Shown: one piece after another, positions 18,701 to 24,809 of the stretch
Layout: each line of letters starts with the position of its first letter
Position numbering within the stretch: position 1 is the stretch's first letter
Assembly (NCBI GenBank): GCA_020722725.1
Contig: DYKG01000021.1
Location: forward strand, 1-59,135
Source of the DNA: Candidatus Methylomirabilis sp.
Lineage (GTDB): Bacteria > Muiribacteriota > Ozemobacteria > Ozemobacterales > Ozemobacteraceae
DNA length: 59,135 bases
Direction: 5' to 3'
Notes under the pieces: model-generated
The model's database searches: none
What the model was told of the DNA's origin: nothing
The model's input: the letters and a program-made list of their open reading frames with translations, nothing else
Program-made: the position numbers and the translations under genes

Positions 18701-18843
18701 CCTTTACCCCGATTGGCCGTAAAACCATGGGGCTTGGCCTGGCAGTTTCTAAAAAACTTATTCAGTTGCACCAGGGAGAAATCTCAATCAAGAGCACTCC
18801 CGATGCCAGTACCCTGGTGACCATTGATCTGCCGGTCGCCTGA
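15775..18843 (+). CDS. pilB: PilB/GspE secretion ATPase fused to a degenerate histidine-kinase module
   Basis: 1022 residues; PilB/GspE are normally 500-600. The N-terminal half carries MshEN-type domains; the second (about 170-290) has RLGDILIDSKYITEAQLSEA and RMGAYLVKHGFLSNKQLS, a c-di-GMP-binding type repeat. The ATPase follows: Walker A GPTGSGKT (482-489), Walker B IIMLGEIRD, His-box TLHTND and zinc Cys pairs CKTC and CPDC. After residue 740 a linker leads to a HisKA-like helix (NIADPLAAIKAQA, about 812-824). Lys811 stands where the phospho-accepting His is expected. A GHKL ATPase then shows an N-box (Asn925/Asn929), G1 DSGKGIP (960-966) and G2 GLGLAVSKKL. It probably powers pilus or secretion assembly, with a sensor-like ATPase tail of unknown use. 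Confidence 0.88.
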   Translation: MDQNTFKTFFPGFPTDDESIEKLGRMLATRELLDIASFAQLRAQHVDGKTLVEAIAAVEKITPPILAKIEADILNVPFVNLLETSISAENFKLIDINVIKNKKVIPIKISGQELLTGAISPGDPDIFTVAGTTNSSLAIKPAKVLADQFDLKLAQMTGDKSAKNHKKGQKKRLGDILIDSKYITEAQLSEALQGAKNEKLRMGAYLVKHGFLSNKQLSIALSKQFDIPFIDLDENLVDPVLATLLPKKLCYEQIMCPVKRENGKLVMAMTDPTDIITIDHVEMMTGMRVSPVVSSELSIVTALGNLYGENIDALADSIGGAGETGQDDDGVPDMGEDDAPIIKLVNLILTQAVQLNVSDIHIEIYENELRIRFRQDGTLKLHMTPAKSAHAGVISRIKVMSNLDIAETRKPQDGRIKLNLQGKKVDIRVSCIPCIWGEKVVMRICDQSNLKVDLGDLGFEPFVLETFMDGVKSPNGIVLVTGPTGSGKTTTLYSSLFLLNNPAVNIMTAEDPVEYNLMGINQVQCHADIGLTFSAALRSFLRQDPDIIMLGEIRDYETASIAIKAAMTGHLVISTLHTNDAPSTVARLLNMGIEPFSLATSLRIVEAQRLIKKVCKTCAAEFTPDKDMLQMLGIDEKLLKKMRLDQTFTLDSLKFKRGAGCPDCDNTGLKGRQGIYEVLRMTDKFRILVENKATTEDMRRQAMIDGMLSLRESALYKLIHGITNPEEVIKTTIGAEDDMVEEDDGRKNAPGMPAAATIHPKPQPINIDSGVSIEGISALTSEMRQFNSIMNRVTGGSAEVQATIDADLLRKNIADPLAAIKAQAAKSGEADKVLPLIQAQGQKVDFNIKNLLTYFSDPKPVLKEIQINQLIESQIFAKMKQHVLTARLVSGDKDVGKGLKVSKNLPDNLPKIKIDAEIFSTIVDNIFVNALIAVSGGGEIKVVTRKKPKEENRIELIIFDSGKGIPVTEQKNLFRAFTPIGRKTMGLGLAVSKKLIQLHQGEISIKSTPDASTLVTIDLPVA

Positions 18844-18909
18844 AAAGTTTTTCTAATTCTGGCTTCACGATGGCCAGATCCAGAGTTTGGTGTGAGAGGA
18901 GTATGCAAA

Positions 18910-19983
18910 ATGCGTTTGATTCGTCTTCTTCTGGTTATGACTTTCTCATTTCTATCGACATTGGTAGTCGCCCAGCCCGCTGAATATGAAAAAATTTTCG
19001 AGCTGGTTAAAGCCCCCGATGAACTGGTGGTGGCAGAATTCACTGTTGCCGGGCGCAATAGTATTTTTTCGGTTGAAATCGAATCCCTTAAAAAACTCGG
19101 TGAAATCAAAAAAATGTTTGTTTCAGGTGCCGGACTGCACCTCATTTCTGCAATATTGAAGCCGCCGACCAACTGGAAATTGATTCTCACCAATGTTCCT
19201 TCTCCCGAAATACCCGAAGGACAGCTCGAAAAAGCAATGGAAATTCCATGGTTGAATCAGACTAATGCTTTTGCCATTTTCAGTATCGATGAAAAGAAGC
19301 TCACGGTTACCACATTTCCGGCAAACCCTGATGAACTTGGCAAAAACCTGGCCCTTGCCGAAAACCACGGTATGAAATTTTCCGGCTCTGAACCAGGACC
19401 AGATTCCTCTTCAGCAAATTTTACCCTTGAATTCAATTCTCCAAAAGTTAAAGCCCCATCTACAGCAGCGGAGGTTGATGAATTGGCCGGCGAACTCAGC
19501 AAAATTTCCAATCTTTTAGATTCCCAAAACGGCCCTCAGACTAGAGAATACAGTTTGGAAGCAGGTTTTGACCAGATTGCCAGACTTATCGAATTGCCCG
19601 CCCAATTCAATCGTTCACTTAAATTTATCAGTTTGAACTGCCTGAACCAGAAACAGGCCAGAATAACTCTCAAAGTTGCTGATGAGAAAAGCGACCTGGG
19701 AAAGAAGATTGCAATTCTTAAAAACCTGGTTCAGGAAACCCCGATTCAATGGGCTTCTGATGGCTTGAAGTCTGCCGCTCCAGTCATGACTGGGTTTGAG
19801 ACTGACTTTGGCAGTAAACTGACACTGCTTGGCGTCAGCCCGAAAAGCAGTATGATTTTTTCTCAGTTTTTCTCAATGGTCGAAAGATCACATGTGCTGA
19901 AAAACCCATTTTTCAGCCGCGGAACCTACGAAGATACACCAGATGGCAAAGTGATGCTGTTTCGTGTTGATTGTGACTGGTGA
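18910..19983 (+). CDS. Exported protein of unknown function
   Basis: A 357-residue protein with a signal peptide (MRLIRLLLVMTFSFLSTLVVAQ). No family is recognised. The mature part is alpha/beta in appearance, with repeated Phe/Leu-Lys-Pro segments and no catalytic motif. ATG 18910 is chosen because AGAGGAG at 18895-18901 is well placed; a GTG at 18892 would break the signal peptide. It follows the PilB fusion by 66 bp and overlaps or abuts the pseudouridine synthase, so it belongs to the same transcript. A periplasmic partner of the pilus/secretion machine is possible but not shown. Confidence 0.6.
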   Translation: MRLIRLLLVMTFSFLSTLVVAQPAEYEKIFELVKAPDELVVAEFTVAGRNSIFSVEIESLKKLGEIKKMFVSGAGLHLISAILKPPTNWKLILTNVPSPEIPEGQLEKAMEIPWLNQTNAFAIFSIDEKKLTVTTFPANPDELGKNLALAENHGMKFSGSEPGPDSSSANFTLEFNSPKVKAPSTAAEVDELAGELSKISNLLDSQNGPQTREYSLEAGFDQIARLIELPAQFNRSLKFISLNCLNQKQARITLKVADEKSDLGKKIAILKNLVQETPIQWASDGLKSAAPVMTGFETDFGSKLTLLGVSPKSSMIFSQFFSMVERSHVLKNPFFSRGTYEDTPDGKVMLFRVDCDW

Positions 19984-19988
19984 ATGAT

Positions 19989-20735
19989 ATGACAGAAATG
20001 ATAAGAATTCAAAAACTTCTGTCTGGCTGGGGAATTGCATCTCGGCGTGCAATAGAAGAGTTGATCAATGCCGGTCGTATCGAAATTGACGGCGAAAAGC
20101 TTTGTTCTCAGGGTTTTCTTATCGACCCCGATAATCCTCCAGTTATCAAAATCGATGGAAAACTGTTAAAAAAGCCGGCTGATCGCAAATCTGCAATCTA
20201 TGTACTGCATAAACCAGCTAACGTTGTTTCAACAATGAGCGATGAACTCGGAAGAAAATCGATCAAAGACATTCTTCCCCCGGGAAGACGTCTTTACCCG
20301 GTTGGCCGTCTCGATATGGACTCAACCGGCCTGCTGCTGGTTACCGATAACGGCGAACTTACCAACCGCCTTTTGCACCCGTCATTCAAGGTTGAAAAAG
20401 AATATGTGGTGCGCATCGAAGGAGCCACCCTGAATCGCGAAGAAAAGACAAGATTTCGCCAGGGAATTGAACTCGAAGAAGGTAAGACGGCACCCTGTAC
20501 TTTGATTCAGCATCGCGATCCCCATCTGTTTACCGTTATTCTTCGCGAGGGCAAAAAACGTCAGATCAAGCGCATGTTTGAAATGCTTGACCGAAAAGTG
20601 GTGCAGCTGCACCGAATTCGTTTTGGCCCGATCAAGCTTGGAAACCTCAAACCAGGGCAGATGCGCCAATTAACCCCCGCAGAAACTGGCGAACTGATGA
20701 AAGAGGCCGGTATGGCCGGCAAAAAAAACTGTTAG
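19989..20735 (+). CDS. rluB: RsuA/RluB/RluE-family rRNA pseudouridine synthase
   Basis: 248 residues. An N-terminal S4 RNA-binding domain (IRIQKLLSGWGIASRRAIEE) is followed by the RsuA-type catalytic domain, with the active-site Asp109 in VGRLDMDSTG. The later GKKRQIKRMF and LHRIRFG segments are typical of the RluB branch, which modifies 23S rRNA in the peptidyl-transferase centre; RsuA cannot be fully excluded. ATG 19989 gives a normal S4 start, 5 bp after the upstream stop codon. A GTG at 19980 would overlap it. Confidence 0.88.
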   Translation: MTEMIRIQKLLSGWGIASRRAIEELINAGRIEIDGEKLCSQGFLIDPDNPPVIKIDGKLLKKPADRKSAIYVLHKPANVVSTMSDELGRKSIKDILPPGRRLYPVGRLDMDSTGLLLVTDNGELTNRLLHPSFKVEKEYVVRIEGATLNREEKTRFRQGIELEEGKTAPCTLIQHRDPHLFTVILREGKKRQIKRMFEMLDRKVVQLHRIRFGPIKLGNLKPGQMRQLTPAETGELMKEAGMAGKKNC

Positions 20736-20803
20736 CAACCCCCGACCTGCTTATCGCGGTCAATCGCGGCAGCGACCCATTTGAACTCGATCATCTCGGG
20801 AAA

Positions 20804-21211
20804 ATGACCGCAATTCGAAAAGACAAACATGGAGAAGTTTTGGTTGTGTCTGTGCGATGCGAGGTGGTGAGCACGCCAGGCGATATAAAAAAAGAAAATC
20901 GAGCAAGCGCTCATCTTTTCATTTCGGTTCTGGCATATCACATTCTTCATGCAATTGAATGGAAGTTGCTACAACACGCCGATCATCGCAGTTGGAAAAC
21001 CATTCGACGGATATTATCAACCCGCCGGCGATTTACCCTGGAATTTCGGCAGAAGTTGCAGGAAAAAACCGAGCAGAATTTCATGCGAACGTGCAGCAAA
21101 CCGGATCCAGAACAGAAAATGATTTATCACGCCCCTGGCGTGAAAGAAATGCCATTGCCTGGAAAAATAACCAGAAAAATCAATAGTGGCGAAAAAATTA
21201 AGATCCCATGA
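20804..21211 (+). pseudogene. Remnant C-terminus of an IS1634/IS4-type transposase
   Basis: About 110 residues resemble the C-terminal end of IS1634-family DDE transposases: ASAHLFISVLAYHILHAIEW, DHRSWKTIRRILST and DPEQKMIYHAPGV are the diagnostic pieces. The catalytic DDE core and the 5' part are absent, and no terminal inverted repeats were identified. The upstream in-frame stretch back to about 20737 does not match. The fragment is flanked by intact genes and does not disrupt them. It is a decayed insertion; expression is unlikely. Confidence 0.75.
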
Positions 21212-21412
21212 TTTCATGCCGGTTACAAGCATACCATTGGCAAACTTGGGTTAACAGAGTTTTTCTCATGGTGCAATCCTGATCGATAAATCTCTTAACA
21301 AACTGGCTGACAAAATGCAAAATCAGCATTAAAATGCTAACATCTCAGCCGGTAAAATTACAGCAGCTCTTTTTACCGGTAATTAAAAAACTCGCACCAA
21401 GGAGGGAATGGA
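21212..21412 (+). other. Leader region of the dehydrogenase operon with two inverted repeats
   Basis: This stretch holds no gene. Two stem-loops lie just before the first operon gene: AGCATT-AA-AATGCT (21325-21338) and CCGGTAAAA ... TTTTACCGG (21349-21379). The second resembles a terminator or attenuator without a long U run. AAGGAGGG lies 10 bp further on as the ribosome site. Confidence 0.45.
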
Positions 21413-21730
21413 ATGTCTTCCCTGCGCATCGAAGCACATCCGGTTCTGGATTTTCCAACCCCGAAAAAAGTCAAATTTTTCTTTGAAGGAAAAGAATACG
21501 AAGGCTATGAAGGCGAGCCGATTGCAGCCGCCCTGCACGCAGCAGGAGTGAAAATGCTGCGTAGAAGTCCCCAGAAAAACCGCGCCCGTGGCTTTTTCTG
21601 TGCTATTGGCCGTTGTTCAAGCTGTATCATGGAAGTTGACGGTGAAGTCAATATCATGACCTGCATCACCCCTCTTAAAGAAGGAATGCAGGTTAAAATG
21701 CAGAAAGGACACGGTACGATCAAGCCATGA
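21413..21730 (+). CDS. (2Fe-2S)-binding subunit of an amine dehydrogenase complex
   Basis: 105 residues of the HcnA/SoxA-type [2Fe-2S] family. It opens with KVKFFFEGKEYEGYEGEPIA and has three cysteines in CAIGRCSSC plus Cys in MTCITPL, the ligand pattern for a plant-type [2Fe-2S] cluster. Partners in known complexes are two FAD subunits that oxidise proline, sarcosine, hydroxyproline or opines. A strong SD AAGGAGGG precedes it. It overlaps the next gene by ATGA, showing tight coupling. Confidence 0.8.
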   Translation: MSSLRIEAHPVLDFPTPKKVKFFFEGKEYEGYEGEPIAAALHAAGVKMLRRSPQKNRARGFFCAIGRCSSCIMEVDGEVNIMTCITPLKEGMQVKMQKGHGTIKP

Positions 21731-22824
21731 GCAGAAAAACCGAAGTTTTTGTTATTGGTGGCGGCCCTGCCGGGCTTTCTGCCGCAATAGTCGCAGCCGA
21801 ACTGGGTGCTGAAACTCTGCTTGTCGATGATAGCGCAAAACTTGGCGGTCAGCTGATCAAGCAAACCCATCGATTTTTTGGCAGCAGCAATCGTGATGCC
21901 GGAATCAGGGGCATTTCCATTGCAAGCAAGCTTTGTAAAGATGTTGAAAATCTGAAAGGACGCCTCACCGTTCTTAAAAATACCGCCGCCGTTGGTTTTT
22001 ACAGCAACAACGAAGTCGGTATTCTTTCACAGAATGCCTATGAAAGAGTTGCTTACCAGCGTGCTATTGTCTGCACCGGCGCAACCGAGAACAGTCTGGC
22101 ATTTGAAAACAATGATTTGCCCGGGGTTTATGGTGCCGGTGGCGTTCAAACCCTGATGAACGTTCATGGAATCAGGCCTGGTCATAAAATTCTCATGGTT
22201 GGCAGCGGTAACATAGGCCTGATCGTAAGTTATCAGCTGATTCAGGCAGGTGTTGAAGTAGTTGGTTTGGTTGAAGGCCTGCCGACCATCGGCGGCTATC
22301 TCGTGCATGCCAGCAAAATTCGCAGGCTGGGAGTGCCGATTTATACTTCCCATACCATTCTTCAGGCGATTGGCGAAACCCATGTCGAAGGTGCCACGCT
22401 TTCAAGGGTTGATGAAAGATTTCAGCCTGTTCCCAATACCGAATTTGAAATTAAATGTGATTGTATCTGCCTTGCAGTAGGCCTGACCCCGTTGATTGAC
22501 CTCTTTCAGCAGGCTCATTGCCGCATGGTTCACATCGGTGAACTTGGCGGGCTTGTTCCCCTGCACGATTCAGGTATGAAGACCACTAATCCAGATGTCT
22601 ACGTGGCCGGCGATGCTTCTGGCATTGAAGAAGCAACCACTGCCATTCTTGGTGGCCGAATCGCCGGTGCCAGGGCCTATGAAAGCCTGCATGGCAAGTC
22701 GGAAAAGGCCGACCAGATTGTCGCTGAAGCCAAAGAAGAATTGAAAACCCTCAGGTCAGGTTCTACCGGCGAAAGAATTCGCTGGGGCCGTGAACGCGTT
22801 CTCAAGGAGGTTGGAGCATGCTGA
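21727..22824 (+). CDS. FAD-dependent alpha-type subunit of the amine dehydrogenase complex
   Basis: A 365-residue FAD/NAD-binding oxidoreductase of the HcnB/OoxA/PdhA type. It has the FAD fingerprint VIGGGPAGLSAAIVA, a second Rossmann motif (ILMVGSGNIGLIVSY) and the C-terminal YVAGDASGIE. Long family members carry a C-terminal [2Fe-2S] BFD domain; it is missing here and instead forms the separate gene at 23315. The protein ends 7 bp into the ferredoxin gene. It is expected to pass electrons between the catalytic FAD subunit and the iron-sulfur proteins. Confidence 0.82.
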   Translation: MSRKTEVFVIGGGPAGLSAAIVAAELGAETLLVDDSAKLGGQLIKQTHRFFGSSNRDAGIRGISIASKLCKDVENLKGRLTVLKNTAAVGFYSNNEVGILSQNAYERVAYQRAIVCTGATENSLAFENNDLPGVYGAGGVQTLMNVHGIRPGHKILMVGSGNIGLIVSYQLIQAGVEVVGLVEGLPTIGGYLVHASKIRRLGVPIYTSHTILQAIGETHVEGATLSRVDERFQPVPNTEFEIKCDCICLAVGLTPLIDLFQQAHCRMVHIGELGGLVPLHDSGMKTTNPDVYVAGDASGIEEATTAILGGRIAGARAYESLHGKSEKADQIVAEAKEELKTLRSGSTGERIRWGRERVLKEVGAC

Positions 22825-23318
22825 TCAACGATGGAATCATTACCCCCGAAGAATTGAAATGTGCTTTACCGCCCGAAGAGCGTTATAAAAAGGGGCCGGT
22901 CGCAATTATTGAATGTCTGCAGGATATTCCCTGCGACCCATGTGTTTCAGCCTGCCCGGTTAAAGCTATTCAAATGAAAGAAGGAATAACCGACAAACCG
23001 GTTCTTGATTTTGAAAAGTGCACCGGTTGCGGACTTTGTGTGCCAAAATGCCCCGGGTTGGCGATTTTCATTGTACAGAAAAATATTGCCCCCGGAAAGG
23101 CAGCAGTGAGCATTAGCTATGAGCTTCTACCCATTCCTGTAAAAGACCAGATGGTTACCCTGCTCGACCGTGCCGGCAAAGAAGTCGGTGAAGGAAAAGT
23201 TATCAGGGTCATCAATCCGCCCGCTTACGATAAAACCGCAGTGGTTACCGTTGAAGTTCCCGAAGAAAAAGTGATGGATGTCAGGGCAGTCAGAGTCAAA
23301 TCCGGAGGTCAGTCATGA
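22818..23318 (+). CDS. 4Fe-4S ferredoxin subunit of the amine dehydrogenase complex
   Basis: 166 residues with two [4Fe-4S] motifs, CDPCVSACPVKAI and CTGCGLCVPKCPGLAI, at about 38-75. A C-terminal 90-residue domain (about 80-166) of beta character has no named motif. It overlaps both neighbours and is clearly in the operon. It is the likely electron exit to a membrane or soluble acceptor. Similar ferredoxin subunits occur in dye-linked proline dehydrogenase complexes. Confidence 0.82.
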   Translation: MLINDGIITPEELKCALPPEERYKKGPVAIIECLQDIPCDPCVSACPVKAIQMKEGITDKPVLDFEKCTGCGLCVPKCPGLAIFIVQKNIAPGKAAVSISYELLPIPVKDQMVTLLDRAGKEVGEGKVIRVINPPAYDKTAVVTVEVPEEKVMDVRAVRVKSGGQS

Positions 23319-23596
23319 AGGTTATCTGCCGATGTCTCGATGTTACCGAAGATGAAGTTCTCGCCGCTATCCGCCAGGGAGCGACCACAATAGATGAAAT
23401 CAGACGTCTGGTGCGCGCCGGCATGGGTTCATGTCAGGGTCGAACCTGTCGCCGACTGGTTTCTCAGATCATCAGCCGCGAACTTAAAACTCCTGCTGCT
23501 GAAATTTATCCGCCAACTTTCAGGCCGCCCAATCGCCCGGTTTCGTTTTCCCTGATCAATGCCGAACTCGAACGGCATGAAGACGAAGAAAGTTGA
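23315..23596 (+). CDS. BFD-type [2Fe-2S]-binding protein
   Basis: 93 residues. The N-terminal half is a bacterioferritin-associated-ferredoxin-like fold: Cys in ICRCLDVTEDEV, then GATTIDEIRR and the Cys pair GSCQGRTCRR. These give the four Cys ligands of a [2Fe-2S] cluster. In many HcnB/PdhA homologues this domain is the C-terminus of the FAD subunit, so it appears split off here. The C-terminal 35 residues (PAAEIYPPTFRPPNRPVS) are a Pro-rich tail common where the domain is fused to an FAD subunit. Confidence 0.8.
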   Translation: MKVICRCLDVTEDEVLAAIRQGATTIDEIRRLVRAGMGSCQGRTCRRLVSQIISRELKTPAAEIYPPTFRPPNRPVSFSLINAELERHEDEES

Positions 23597-23603
23597 GCCG
23601 CCC

Positions 23604-24749
23604 ATGAAAACGAGATTTGATGCAATAATAATCGGCGGCGGCATTCTCGGTGTGTCAACCGCATATGAACTGGCCAAAGCCGGTATGACCAATGTCTGCG
23701 TTCTAGAAAGACATTATCTTGCCAGTGGTTCAACCGGAAGATGCGGCGGCGGATTTCGCCAGCAGTGGAGCACCGAAACCAATACACGCCTGGCAATGGA
23801 TTCAGTGGCAAGACTGGAAATGATCGAAGAAGAACTCGGCTATCGCACCGAATTCTTTCAGGGCGGTTACCTGATTCTGGCACACAGCGAAGAAGAAGAA
23901 AAGCAGTTCGCAAAGAACGTCGAAATGCAGCGCCGACTTGGTTTGAATGTCGAAATCGTTGACCCGGTCGAAGCAAAAAAAATCGTGCCGTTTCTGAATA
24001 CCGAACTGATTAAAAAGGCCACCTGGTGCCCTAAAGATGGCCATATAAACCCGTTTCTGCTGACCCAGGCCTATGCCAATGCGGCCCGCCGCCTTGGTGT
24101 TGAAATTCATCTCTGGACCAACGTTACCGGGTTGATGAAAAAGAGCAATACCTTCTTCGTCATGACCGACAAGGGTGTCCATTATGAAGCGCCGTTGCTT
24201 TTCAATTGTGCCGGCGGTTTTTCACGAACCATTGGTAATATGCTTAATGTCGAAATTCCCGTCGATCCCTATCGTCACGAAATTCTGGTTACCGAACCGG
24301 TCGAACGCTTGTGGAACCCTATGGTTATCAGTTTCAGCGTCGGACTATATGCCCGCCAGGAAATGAGTGGCGGCGTGGTAATGGGCATGGGAGACCCCAA
24401 CGAACCGGTTGGCACCTATGTCGGCAGTTCAATGCATTTTATGTACGAGATGAGCAAGCGCTTTACCAGGCTGTTTCCGAAACTCGACAAACTGCGCATC
24501 GTTCGCCAGTGGGCTGGATTGTATGAAATGACCGCCGATGCCCAGCCGATTCTTGGTCCCATCGATGAGATCGACAATTTTTACCAGGCCTGTGGCTTTT
24601 CTGGCCATGGCTTGATGCTTGCTCCTGCTGTGAGTCAATTGCTTGCCAATATGGCAGTGCATGGTAAAAAGAGCGAAGTTATCGACAGCCTCAGTGTAAA
24701 AAGGCTGTACGCCCTGAAAGACGTGGTTCGCGAGAAATCGGTTGTTTAA
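23604..24749 (+). CDS. FAD-dependent DAO-family dehydrogenase (catalytic beta-type subunit)
   Basis: A 381-residue DAO/SoxB-like flavoenzyme with the FAD motif AIIIGGGILGVSTAYELA and SGSTGRCGGGFRQQW. The C-terminal CGFSGHGLMLAPAVSQLL is typical of sarcosine/proline/hydroxyproline dehydrogenases. This is the likely site of amine or amino-acid oxidation. ATG 23604 is chosen since it gives the normal FAD start 7 bp after the previous stop; an earlier ATG at 23577 would add nine residues. It is the last gene of the five-gene operon. The exact substrate cannot be read from sequence. Confidence 0.85.
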   Translation: MKTRFDAIIIGGGILGVSTAYELAKAGMTNVCVLERHYLASGSTGRCGGGFRQQWSTETNTRLAMDSVARLEMIEEELGYRTEFFQGGYLILAHSEEEEKQFAKNVEMQRRLGLNVEIVDPVEAKKIVPFLNTELIKKATWCPKDGHINPFLLTQAYANAARRLGVEIHLWTNVTGLMKKSNTFFVMTDKGVHYEAPLLFNCAGGFSRTIGNMLNVEIPVDPYRHEILVTEPVERLWNPMVISFSVGLYARQEMSGGVVMGMGDPNEPVGTYVGSSMHFMYEMSKRFTRLFPKLDKLRIVRQWAGLYEMTADAQPILGPIDEIDNFYQACGFSGHGLMLAPAVSQLLANMAVHGKKSEVIDSLSVKRLYALKDVVREKSVV

Positions 24750-24809
24750 GCGCATTGACGGTTTGGCCGAGCATCATTAGAATCGACAAATACCTTAACA
24801 GGAGGGCCC

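Noticed and set aside
20737..20860. Minus-strand stretch reading GHFPEMIEFKWVAAAIDRDK as a possible gene end
   Set aside because: The piece looks protein-like but is short, lacks a start with ribosome site and cannot be tied to any family; it may be another relic next to the transposase tail.
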